From NCBI GenBank assembly GCA_015183035.1, contig JACZZP010000016.1:372001-436000 (forward strand): 64,000 nt of DNA. Direction: 5' to 3'. The translations under genes were made by a program, and so were the position numbers. The DNA comes from Meloidogyne chitwoodi (Eukaryota > Nematoda > Chromadorea > Rhabditida > Meloidogynidae). Of this stretch, positions 24,152-36,800 are shown in pieces. The notes under the pieces were generated by a model that saw only the letters and a list, made by a program, of their open reading frames with translations, was not told the origin of the DNA and searched no databases. Every line of letters starts with the position of its first letter. Position 1 is the first letter of the stretch.

Positions 24152-26659
24152 GTAGGTCACCACTTTTCCGTTACACCTATAGAATTTGGCCTGATTTGAT
24201 ATGTAGGTATATGTATATTAATTTCTCCTAATAAGCATTTCTATTTTACCATAAACGAGGTGATTAATATTCACCAGACAAAAGAAACCGAGACAATCCT
24301 TTAAAAAAAATTTTTCGAGCAAAAATATTTAATGTTTAACTTTTAATAAATTTACCTTTTTAAATTTTTTTTATTAAGTTATATTCGAAAAGACAAAAAG
24401 AGTGAGAGATATAAATAAAATGTTAAAAACAATGGAAGATTATTTAACAAATTTATATTTTATACATTTAAATCATATTGAAAAATTTAAAAATAATAAT
24501 AATAACGAATTAAATAATATTCTTGATATTGAAGAAAAATTATTTTTAAATATTTTTGTTTTGGTTAAAAATATTGAAGAAAAAATAATTAGTACAAGTT
24601 TAATTATTAAAACAAATTTTATTGAAATAGAAAAAATTAATTATATAAAAGAACAATTAAAACAATTTGATAGAAGATGGTTAAAATTTAAAAAATTTTA
24701 TTTTGATGAAAATAAAATTGAAAATTATAATTTTTTGCTCAAAAAAATAATTAAAATTCATTTTGCTTTGATTAAATTACCTCATTCATTTTTGAATATT
24801 GATTATATTAATGAAGCTTTTAAAGAAAATGATGAAAGGTTGGAATTTATTTTAAAAGTTAACTCATTTATCGATGCATTATTGTTGAAAATTATTATTA
24901 CTCAAAAAAGTTATAAGACCAGAGATAATTCTAAACTAAAAAAATATCGAAACATGAAAAACAATCGAAAAAATTATAAAAATATCGAAACGAAAATCGA
25001 AAACTTTTTTAAAAATCTTCGAAATCGAAATAAAAAATACCTCGAAAATAGTCAAACGAAACACGAAAATCGAAATTTCGAAAATTTCTGCTCAAAATCT
25101 CTATCAAAATTATTACCTAAAATCGAACGTTTAAATATTTTAGAATAGAGTTCAAAAATTGGCAAAAATTAGGATTATTTTTGTTTAATTTTTTAATAAC
25201 GAAAAATAGTTTTGACTGATAAAGAAATAGACCTTGTTTTATTCATTGTTTTGTTTAAAATGATAATAACTAGTTTTTTTTTTTAGCATTTTTTGCTAAT
25301 TTTATATAAGGTTGCCTTTTCCTTATATCCGAAAACGAAAAAAAATGTCGGATAACAGAAATTTTCTGTTCTAATCTTGTTATCTGATATTCACTAGAAC
25401 CGACAACCTTCTTGTGTTTAAAAAAATATATAAAATTAAAAGATTAAAATAATAATTTAAATTTAGTTATGATTATTCGAGTGAAATTAATAATTTACAT
25501 TTTAAATATTTTGCTTTAATATTTTCAAGAAAAGTTGAAATTACCTCCAATTATATGCGTATTTCAAGTCAAGACTTTAAAAATTTTAACACTTTTATTG
25601 TTAAAAATGGAATTATTACAAATACATTTTTTGAAGATATTTTAATTCTTCTAGAGCAATATCAAAAAGTCAATTTAAAAAATTTTATTGATGAATTTAT
25701 TTCATCGATTGAGAAATTTAAAATATTATTATCGCAACAAACTTTGGGCATGTTTATTAATATTTTTTTTTTAATTTGTTAGATATTCTCCTTTTTAAAA
25801 AATTTATAGCTTGAAAAAAATCAAAAAATTCCCGTTTTTTGAAATTAATGACCAAAAAATCGTAGGCAATATTAGTTAAATTGGGCCGGAGCTATCCTTT
25901 ATTCACTAATAATAAATTAATTTATTTAAATTAAAGATGAAAGTATAAAAGAATGCAATCCTTCAATGTCTTCACAAAAAGTTTGTCTTAGTCCAATTTA
26001 TTATGAACTTAGTCAATATTCAATTAATTCACAGAATTTTTATGCTAATCAAAAAGTTTGATAATTGTAAAAAATTTTTAAAAATTATTTTAAGTTTTTA
26101 AATTATCTGAACCATTTAAACAATGAATATTTAATTAGTAGAAGAAATGCTGCTAAAAATTGGATTTTCGATATTGTTAAAAATTGGTTAAAAATGCTGT
26201 ATCCTAAACATTCAGGTTTTTTGTTAAATTATAAAAAAATTTATTTTTTAAAATTTAATTTTTAATCAGTTTATTTATCAATGATAGTTGGTGGATCAAA
26301 TTTAATAGGAGCAGAACTTGTTGATTCTGATTTGGATATTTATTTTATTCTTCCGATGAAATTTTTTGGAATTCAAGAAATTTTAAAATGTGGGTTATGT
26401 CAAAACAACATTATATATAATATTAGAATATGTGAAGATCACGACTTTTTCGTTGGGAATAATAAATATTCGTTTTCAAATTATCTTAAAAATGAAGTTC
26501 AGGTTAATTTTAAAAGGGAATTATTTAAAAGATACACTTTACTTTGTCTCCCCCATTCTTTCCTCATTTACCCTAAAAAATGGTCAAAAGACATAATTGT
26601 CAGACAGTCCTTAATAAGGATATATAATTATATAGTTTGACTTTGGAAAGATTTAATGG

Positions 26660-27005
26660 AGTGATCTTAAATTATTGGAAAAAGTAGTGAAGGTACCTTT
26701 GAGTATACAATTAATATTAAATATAGTTGCGTGTCCATTGGGTAATATTGTCCTAGTTATTAAACATTAATTTTAATAAGTTTCACGCTCAATTTTTCTG
26801 GCCCATAAAAGGGAAATGAAATACCGACTAAGGGCTTCAGTTCTCACTAATTTTCCACCAGCTTAGAGTTGGTGTTCCCTTCCCCAACCTTTATTATATT
26901 CTATTTGTCGAATAAAACTAAAAGAAAAGCCCCTTTTTCTTTATTTTTGGCGGGACAACCGCGCTCCGGGAGTTGGATTCGTACAACTCTCGGGGCCCAA
27001 CGGTT
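26660..27005 (+). repeat. LTR-like, GC-richer insert in a copy B intron
   Basis: Lies between the palm exon (ends 26502) and the next exon (begins about 27071). Has CCCATAAAAGGGAAA, AATAAAAC, GGCGGGACAACCGCGC and an end GGGGCCCAACGG; absent from the matching introns of A and C. Probably a solo LTR, but no target duplication was found. Confidence 0.4.
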
Positions 27006-29644
27006 TGGATAAAAAATATAATTAAATTTAATTTTAAAAACATGAAAAATATAATAAATTTTATATTTAGCAATCATCTATTAAAATGAATGTTTTAAGA
27101 GGGCAAGTACCCGTAATAAATATTGAATATGAAAATCAAAAAATGGACATTTTATTTGCTCCTATTCCTTATAAGAATATACCTGACGATTTAGACTTGA
27201 GCAATTACGAATCTAAGAATATTGTGGAAAAAAATCTTAAAATATTGGATGGAATGATTAATCAAATGTTTAATCGTGATGAATACAAATACACTGACAG
27301 CATAATGATATTGAGAGGTAAATGACCCAAATTCTATAAAATTATCTTAGAGAGTGATTGAATAATTTAAAATAAAATTAGAGGATTACCCGAAAGGTTA
27401 CGGTAATAATGAGTTAAACTAAAAATGGAATAACGGGATTTTTGCGAGGAAGTATTAGAGAACAGAAGGCCGAAAAGGGCTGATCCGTTCCAAAAGAATA
27501 AGACCATCTTTTTAAAGAAAATAATTTTTAAATATTAAGGTTATCGATTTATATATCGAGCAAAATTTCATTTAATCCATCATTCAAGACAAGATATTTT
27601 TACAAATTTATTGCGTGCTGTTAAATTATGGGCTCAAAGTATGTGTTTAAATTTAAATTATTTTATTAAAATTTTATAATAATTTTAGAACGCCAAATTT
27701 ATTCGAGTTTATTTGGATATTTATCAGGAGCAGCTTTTCTTGTAATGGCAACAAAGATTTGTTTAATTTATCCTTTTGGAGAATTAAATTTTTTAATTCA
27801 GCAATTCTTTCAAATTTATAGTGCATGGTAAATTCTAAGAAATTTAATTTTATAAAAATTAAAATTCAAGGGATTGGCCTATACCATTAATTGTTGAAGA
27901 TTTAACATCTTTGCAAGAAATAGAAAATAAAAATTTTGATAGTTTTTGGGATATAACTAAATTTAATATAGAATTACCATTATACACAATGCCAATAATA
28001 ACATCATTATTTCCTGAACAAAACACGGCACTTAATGTTGATAAATGTGCCTTGCAAATTATTAAAAGGGAGATGAGAGAAGGTGTTTTTATGAATTTTT
28101 TACTATTACTTTCTATAATTAATAAGCGGAACAATTTCTAAAATCTTTATTTCCATATATATAGTCTACTCTGGGTTTTATTTTTAACCGTTCTTCCAAA
28201 GAAAAGATTTTAATTCAGTCGGGAATTTATTTTAGCAACAAAACTTAATTTTAGCTTATCACAAAATTGATTTATTCAATTCAACTGAAACAGAAGAAAC
28301 TATTGGAAATGGATTTATCACTCTTTTTGAGGAATTGGATTACACAAATATTTATCAACATTTTATTGTTATTGAATGCAACCCAAGAGATAAAGACAAA
28401 GAAAAAATCTGCATGATGATCAATACTAGAATGAGACAAGGAATTAGTACATGGATTAATAGTAACTTTGAAATTGGAAATAGCGCATTCATTTTAAAAG
28501 AGTGTATAGAAGAATATCATCTTTTGACATTTTTAAATGAAAGGTAATTAAATATGTATATTAATATTATATTAATTACTCCATTACTTAATTAACTTGC
28601 CTTTATTTCAATTGTTTACTAAGGTTGGCGTCTTCGGAAAATCATCTAATATTCGGAACAAAGATCCGAACCGAATAATTGGTATCGGCCTTTTTTCGGT
28701 TCCTCGGATTCTCCAACCTTGTTGTTGACTTTATAATGTCGAGTCTTCATCTTTTTAATCCACGAAAAGAGGGATTGAAAAAATAATTGCCTTTTCTTTA
28801 TATAATTAGGATATTAATAGAAAAATAATAATTACTCAAGGTAATATTTGAGTAATTATTTAAAAATATACCTATTATTAAATATTAATTTTAGTCAACA
28901 AATGTTCAAATTCCCATTTATCGGCTTTAATTTGAAAGATAAATGCTCATCTTTCTCTCAAACGATAATGGAATACATGGTAAAACAATTTATTGAAGCA
29001 GCTTTCCAGCAAAGTCGTTACAAAAAATATTTTAAATCAACATACGAGAACAATAATAGTTTGATAGGAAGGTTGTTTAAATTTAAAATATTTTATTTTC
29101 ATAATAAATTCTTTTTTCTGTAAAAGGGTTAAAATATAGTCTTGAGGGTTGCATTTAAAATTTTTTATTTAAATAATTGAGTTGTCAGATTAATTAAAAA
29201 ATTAAAAAAAACTTTTCCAGAATGAATGGAATAGTCAATATATATGAGAATATAAAAACTTATCCTATTAATTTGGAAAAACAAGTTTCGAGTGGTTATT
29301 CCTCAGCCCTAATTCCAGCAGAAGGACGTTTTCAATGGCTTGAATTTAATAACCAAAATATTGAAAATGAAATATTCGAAGGAAAAGATAAAGACTATAT
29401 TTATTTTCCCAAAACTGAAGAAGCAAAGGTAAATTAAATTATAAACAAAAAATAAATTTAAAACTTTTGGTCCAAAATTAATATTTTTATACAATGGATT
29501 GACTAGATAAAAATCGCTTATTAGTTTTAAGACAAAAAGTGAACTATAATTTTTTTATTTTATACATAGATGCGCGAAGAAGGCTATACAATATATCGTA
29601 AAGGTAAAGGTAAAGCTCCCATGGACTATAGTATACAAAAATGA

Positions 29645-30373
29645 TAAACACAAGAATGATGTTTTTTGAGAAGAAAATTTTTATTGGAATTGGAAACGAT
29701 TTTATTTACGATATTTTAACGAATGGATTTAAATGATTATCGGAAAATTCCTCCTCTAGCAAAATTATTGGAAAATTCATTTCTGCTAAATTCTTTTTTT
29801 TAAACAAAAAAATCCCTCTTAAATAATTAAAATGATTTTGGATAAAAAATTGTATTATGAAAAATAATTTTATTAAAATGATCTAAAATTATTTAAATTT
29901 TAAAATAATTTTGCTTGTGGAGGAATTTTCTTAAAATCTTCTGAGAGGAATTTCCGTTCACTTTAAATTTTTGATTTATTTTGTGGTTAATTTAAATGAT
30001 AAACGATTGAGTGCAATATTATTTTAGGCACAAAGTTCAAATAGATTTTTAGGACTTTGACACCTCTTTTTTAGAAGATGAGGATTTTTTAGTTGTTTTG
30101 AAATTTTTAAAATATTTACAATTAACTATTATTGAAATTGTAAGTTTTCTTATTTGCGGATTTTTTCCCACAAATGCAGATTTTCTCCAATGACTTGTCT
30201 ATTTTTTGTTTTTTCATCCGAGAGCACTGTTAGATTTTATATTTAATAAATATTAAAATTTTATTCTTCATTCCCTTAAATATTTTAATTAATTTTTCTT
30301 CAATTTTTATTTTAGCATTTTTTTAACTTAATGGCATTTTATTTTCTTTTTTCAAATTTATTTATTGATTGTG
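29645..30373. other. Spacer between copies B and C
   Basis: No gene. Holds a copy of the dispersed GAAAATTCCTC repeat (29735-29960) and a fragment of the 18073-type hAT element (about 30060-30235), then sequence matching the upstream regions of A and B. Confidence 0.6.
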
Positions 30374-30820
30374 AATTAGAGAACGGCAAAATCTCGTCTC
30401 CGGGATCCCGCTCGCGCTAATCTCTAATTTGAGTCTTTTCCCCTCATATTAGGCATAGCTAAATCAAAATGAAAATCTTCTCTTTCCTCTCTTCTTTTAA
30501 TTTATGAATCAATATATCCATCGAAAAAGCCAACCCACCAAATTTAAATTTTTTTACTTAAGTTGGGGGAAATAAAAATTTTTTTCATTTTTTAATTTTA
30601 GCATAGATAGCTAAAGAAAAAAAAAATTTTTTCGAAGGTAAGATAGATTCTCCTCTTAGCCAATTAATAAAAATCAAAAGAGAATGCCATTACCTCTTCT
30701 CAAAAAAATTTTTTGCGATTTTTTACTTTTTTCTTTCAAATTTAAAAATTGTTTAAAGTTTTAAAAAATTAAATAAAATAAATTTATATTTTCCTTTTAA
30801 ATTTTATTTTCAGAAGAAAA
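30374..30820 (+). promoter_or_regulatory. Conserved 5' flank and 5'-UTR intron of copy C
   Basis: GC-rich block between ATTAGAGA and TCTCTAAT (30375-30430), TTTATGAATCAATAT, AGCATAGATAGC, donor GAAG|GTAAGA at 30638, acceptor TTTTCAG ending 30813, ATG at 30821. Confidence 0.5.
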
Positions 30821-33800
30821 ATGTATTCAATTATTTTTATTTTTCTTTTTTTACCAATAAATGTTCATCCAATGTTAAATAAATTTAAAAAACTTAAAAA
30901 AACTATACGTAATTAAATAAATTATTAATAATCTTATTTTTATATTTAAATTGCCTATATCTTCTGTTTATATTTTAGAAACTCTTAAAAGGGAGTGGAC
31001 TGCAGAAAATAACGAAATTGAGTTAATAAAAAATCCTCTAGACACAGAATTACTGGAAGAAATATTAGAAGATCATTACACCAATTTATTAACAAGTTCT
31101 GAAGATCAAATTGAAAGTTATAGGAAAACAATAGTTTTTGTATCACTTTTACATTTGGTCAAAAAGGCTGAGGATATATTTGTCAAAAATAAAGGATTGA
31201 TTAAAGATGATTATAGGTATTTTTTAATTTATTTGTAGTTAAGAGTCTGCTTCCGTCGTTCTGGTCACATTTCAGAGTCTAGCCTTTTTTCCATGAGAAA
31301 GGTTAGACAGAGGCATCAATAAGTATCATTCAATAAAATTTTGTATTAAAAATAAATATAAGTTAATTTTAATAAAGATCATCAAAAAAAAACTTAAAAT
31401 TATACAATAAATCACCAAATATTGTTCAAAATCAATGGATTTGCTTTTTGCTTCAAAATCGAAATATTATTGCAGAAAATATTGCTCCAAACCATAAAAT
31501 ATTTGGCAAAGAAATTAAATACAATAAGAAAACACAATTTAACTGTGATACTAAGGAAGGAATATTAAGTACTCTTATGTTGCCAGAAAATGGTGAAATT
31601 TTTAGAGAGGCTAAATTTTTAATTTTTGATAAATATTTAATGAAGGATAATTCAAATTTTAAAAATTTATTGAGGTATATTTTAATATTTGAGAAAAACT
31701 TGTGGCTTTAATTAATTCTTTCTGCAAAAAAAAATTTTTTATTATTATTAATACTCACGCCAAAAACAGTTGCGCCGAAATTATAATTCGCATTTATTAA
31801 TTTGCTTGTGTACATTTTTTTTTAAATTTTTATTATTATTAATACTCACGCCAAAAACAGTTGCGCCGAAATTATAATTCGCATTTATTAATTTGCTTGT
31901 GTACATTTTTTTTTTAAAATCATTTTTATAATTATAAATAAATAAAATAATTTTAAAATATTTTAGTACTAATTACAACAATCAAAGTACTGTAAGACTT
32001 TTAAATGAATTTGGAAATGAACGTGTTTTAATTTTAGATAATAAATATATTAATTTAATTAATACTGAACAAGGTTATTTTTTATTAAAATATTCCTAAT
32101 AAAATTATTTTTTACAGGACCTTATTTGACAAATATTTATAGAGATTACTTCACATCTGATAATGTTATCGTAAAATGGCGAGCAAAATTGTATATAGAA
32201 TATGCAATTTTTTATGATTGGAAAAATACTTTTATTGAACGTATAAAATTGTTTTAATTAATTCAAAAATACTAAATTTTAATTTTAGAAAATTATACAA
32301 ATTATTATACAAGTTTTTCTGATAATTGGAAAAATTTATTAACAAACTATTGGTTAGGCGAAGATTTAAATAAAAAATACTATGTTACTTCACAACAGCT
32401 AAATGATGATGAAATTGAGGAAGAAATGCTGGTATATTTATTTTCTTTTAAAAAAGACCATTAGAGTCTGAAATACCGCATAATTTTATTTTCAGAAAAT
32501 TTTCCTTTTTGTAGAAGAATATTCTAAAGCTCATCTTTCAAGGCCTTCTTTTTTACAAACAGCAAAATTTTGTGGACATATTGGTCTGGAATATATTAAA
32601 TCAAATCAAGAATATAATTATGAAAAATATTTAAAATCAAGTGAAATAGATGATAATAATAAATTAGGAAGTTTTATTGATTCTTGTATTGTTATTGAGT
32701 TAAATGAAGGAAAAAGAGAACATAGACTTGTAGAACAACAAAACATGCATTATGAAACATTGATCGATTTGTTTTTGAACTATGATTTGAATGAATTGGA
32801 AAATACCATTAAAAATGATCAGAGTATGTTAATTTTGTATATTTCGGTAATCAAAGTGTTAAGACTGGAATTTAAATATTTTTATTGCACTTGAGTCTTT
32901 TAATTGTCTTATATTTCCTTTAATTTCTAAAAAGAAAAATCAAAAAATATATTTAAAATTTTATTTAGCCAACTCGCTTAAAGAACTTATTAATTTTGAT
33001 TCGAAAACATTTTTTAAAAAACTAGGACAAATGAAAAATAATCAACAATTACATACAAAATTTAAAACTAGCATTATTAATACAACTTTATCTCACGCTC
33101 CTAAGACAAGAAAATATAAAGAAGTTTGTTTTTATTTTAAAATATTTTAATATAAAATTAAAAATTATACTAAATTAATATTTTTCTATATTTTTTAGTC
33201 AATTACATCAACAAGTGGATCAAATGTAAATTTTTAAATAATAAATACTAATTTTAATTATATATATATTTAAGTATATTGATGAAATTAAAGAAGAGAT
33301 TGTAGAAACTGCTAGAGAAGATGAGCAGGGACATGAAGAATATTATGATCCAGAACAATATTATAATCCAGTTGAACCTACTGAAATTACTACCTATCAA
33401 TCAGAACAATCATTTGAACATGGATCTCAAGATCAAAATTTAAGTGCTTCTAGAGGTATAAATTAATAATTAAAAAAGGTTATTTTAAACCTTATAAATT
33501 TATTATTAATTTAACAAAAATATTTTTAAAAGGTCAAAAGTCGAAGAAAAGACAAAAGGATAAAAAACAAAAGGATATAGTAGAACAATTTGAGGATTTA
33601 CCTTTTAACGAGGAGGAAGAAGACTATGATAGCCCCATTAATTACATAGATAGTGAATTTTCAATTGAACAAAATGAATGGGAAGCATTTGCAAATTTAC
33701 AAAGTAATTAATTTAAATAATATTTAATTTATTAATGCTTTTTTAAATTTTATTAAGATATATTCGTAATGACAAAAAGAGAAGGAAATATAAATAGAAT

Positions 33801-36800
33801 GTTAAAAACAATGGAAGATTATTTAACAACTTTATATTTTATACGTTTAAATCATATTGAAAAATTTAAAAATAATAAAAATGAATTACTTGATTATGAA
33901 GAAAAATTATTTTTAAATATTTTTGTTTTGGTTAAAAATATTGAAGAAAAAATAATTAGTACAAGTTTAATTATTAAAACAAATTTTATAGAAATAAATA
34001 AAAATAATAATATAAAAAAACAATTAGATCTATTTTATAAAAGATGGTACAAGTTAAAAAAAAAATATTTTGAGAATTTTGAAATAAATAAACCCTTTGA
34101 AAATAAACTTGATAATTATATTTTTTTGCTGAACAAATTAAATAAAATTCATTTTGCTTTGTTTAAATTACCTCATTCGTTTTTGAATATTAATAATATT
34201 AATGAAGCATTTAATGAAAATGAAGAAAGGTTGGAATTTATTTTAAAGTTTTTTATTCATTTTTCACTACATTAAAGTTGCAACTTTTTCATAACAAAGT
34301 TTATTCACTTTTATCAGAATACCGTAATCTTTAACCTTAAGGATGAGTAAAATGTTGCAAATTGAGCAGAAATTAGGAATATATTTGGGTCTAAAGTTAT
34401 ATGGGTGTAGTTTCCTTATTTCCTGAACTGACGAAAAAGCCGATCGGTTCGTATATTCTTCTTGAACAGATAACCTTAATTAAATTAGCAACTTGTGCTT
34501 TAAAAAAATAAAATTAAAAGATTAAAATAATAATTTAAATTTAGTTATGATTATTCGAACGAAATATATAATTTACATTTTAACAATTTTGTTTTATTGT
34601 TTTCAAGAAAAGTTGAAATTACCTCCAATTATATGCGTATTTCAAGTGAAAACTTTGAAAATCTTAATACTTTTATTGACAAAAATGGAATTATTACAAA
34701 TACATTTTTTGAAGATATTTTAATTCTTCTAGAGCGATATCAAAAAGTCAATTTAAGAAAGTTTATTGATGAATTTATTTCATCGATTGAGAAATTTAAA
34801 ATATTATTATCGCAACAAACTTTGGGCATGTTTATTAAATATTTTTTTTAATTTGTTAGGTATTCTCCTTTTTAAAAAAAATTTATAGCTTGAAAAAAAT
34901 CAAAAAATTATTCCCGTTTTTTGAAATTCACAACCAAAAAATCGTAGGCAATATTAGTTAAATTGGGCCGGAGCTATCCTTTATTCACTAATAATAAATT
35001 AATTTATTTAAAATTAAAGATAATAATATACAAAATTGCAATCCTTCAATGTCTTCACAAAAAGTTTGTCTTAGTCCAATTTATTATGAACTTAGTCAAT
35101 ATTCAATTAATTCACAGAATTTTTATGCTAATCAAAAAGTTTGATAATTGTAAAAAATTTTTAAAAATTATTTTAAGTTTTTAAATTATCTGAACCATTT
35201 AAACAATGAATATTTAATTAGTAGAAGAAATGCTGCTAAAAATTGGATTTTCGATATTGTTAAAAATTGGATTGGAACGTTGCATCCTAAGTATTCAGGT
35301 TTTTTGTTAAATTAAAAAAAAAATTTATTTTTTAAAATTTAATTTTTAATCAGGTGGTTTATCAATGATAGTTGGCGGATCTAGTTTAATCGGAGCAGAC
35401 CTTGCAAATTCTGATTTGGATATTATTTTTATTCTTCCAATGAAGTATTTGGGAATTCAACAAATTTTAAGCTGTGGATTATGTCGAAACAACCTTAGTC
35501 AAAATAAAAGAATATGTCCTGATGACAACCTTTTATTCGGGACTAGAGACTATTCATTTTCTAATTATCTTGGAAATGTCGTTAGAGAGATTAAATTAAA
35601 AAAGGTTAATTTTTCTAAATAAAGGATGATTATATTTAAGAAAAAAGGTCTGGTACTATCCTTGTGGAATAAATAAACATTTGCATCTTTATTAGACTTA
35701 GGCTTTTGTCCTTTTACCTAATTAAAGAACTGTTAAACACTACATATCCCAATTAGAGAAGTACCAAAAATAACATTGTTTTTCAGGCCTGTAACAGGGA
35801 TGGGCAAGTTTCGGAGTTCGGGTTTCGGAATTTCGGGTTTTTAAGACATTTTTCGGTTTTTATTTTTTTTTAATTTTGTTTCGGATGTTGGATTTCGTAT
35901 TTTATTTTCCAATTTTGCCCATCCCTGGTCTATAAGTCTACCAAGCATTAATTTATAAAAATTTACTTATATATAAAGACACAAAAAATTAAATAAATTT
36001 ATTAATTATTTAGCCAAAATCTATTAAAATGAATGTTATATTAACCGGTAGATTTCCTATAATCAATATTGAATATAAAAAGTAGAGATCGGAATTTTAA
36101 AAAATCCTTGATCTGGATTCTGGATCTGGATTTAATTTAACGACCTGGACCAGACTCTGGACCTGGAGTCCAGGAAAAATCCAGGTCAAGAAATAATCCA
36201 GGTTTTTTTTACCTGGATCCAGACCTGGATCTGGATTTTTTTAAATATGTGTAAATATGAATATTTAGCATTAAAATATTACTATTCGATTCATTTCGAT
36301 GAGCTGAGTCGAATGGTATCACTCTTTTGATGCGATTAAGTCTATGAACCTAGATATAGGCCTCTGAAAATGGGAAAAATTTATAGAATTTCCGCCCCAA
36401 GAGAGGGTATCATTCGATTGGGATTCCCGTAAGAGAAATGTACTGTAATTCGTTATCTGTAACCATAATTTAACACCGTAAACCGTATGAACCCTAATTT
36501 CTAAAAGTTTATACTTCTATTGTTAAAAATTCCTTTTTTAATGCCATTAGTGAAAATTTTTTACTTCACTAATACAAACAAATTTCCATTTTTAGCGCCG
36601 CAGGCGAAAAATTTCAAAATTTTTTAAATCTCTATTGCCAAAAATTAGACTTTTTTATCTACGCGGACGAAAATTTTGAAAAATTAATGTAACATAGTTT
36701 GCAAAAATTCGTCATTTTTATTGTTGCAATCAAAAATATAGGAATTATATTTTTATAATAGATTTAAAATTTTTTAAAACGAAAGAAAAATAAATAAAAA

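Larger units (their letters stand above)
20445..29644 (+). pseudogene. Copy B: secreted poly(A)-polymerase-like gene with a one-base frameshift
   Basis: Same exon order and phases as copy A, from ATG 20445 (signal peptide MYSIIFIFLLLPINVHPMF, exon 20445-20508) to TGA 29642-29644. Further exons I placed: 20574-20802, 20984-21271, 22488-22629, 26270-26502 (palm, GGSN.IGAELVDSDLD with both Asp intact at 26329-26337) and the last at 29570-29644; the third Asp is at 27146-27148. The exon 22488-22629 is 142 nt, against 143 nt in A and C, with the base missing around 22579-22590. Downstream this gives a TGA across the next junction. All other exons are open and PAP motifs are kept (QIYSSLFGYLSG, PIITSLFPEQNTALNV). 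Either a recently broken gene or a sequence error. Its introns hold a MITE, a solo LTR and an LTR-like insert. One donor (25748) is GC, not GT. Confidence 0.75.

Noticed and set aside
24841..25148. Extension of a copy B exon to a 248-residue open frame
   Set aside because: The conserved exon ends at AAAG|GTTGG (phase 2), which joins in frame to the next exon; the rest is intron with ATCGAAA-type simple repeat.
28621..28720. Possible MITE with AAGGTTGG/CCAACCTT ends in a copy B intron
   Set aside because: Only the outer 8-9 bases are inverted and no convincing target duplication is adjacent, so not listed as an element.
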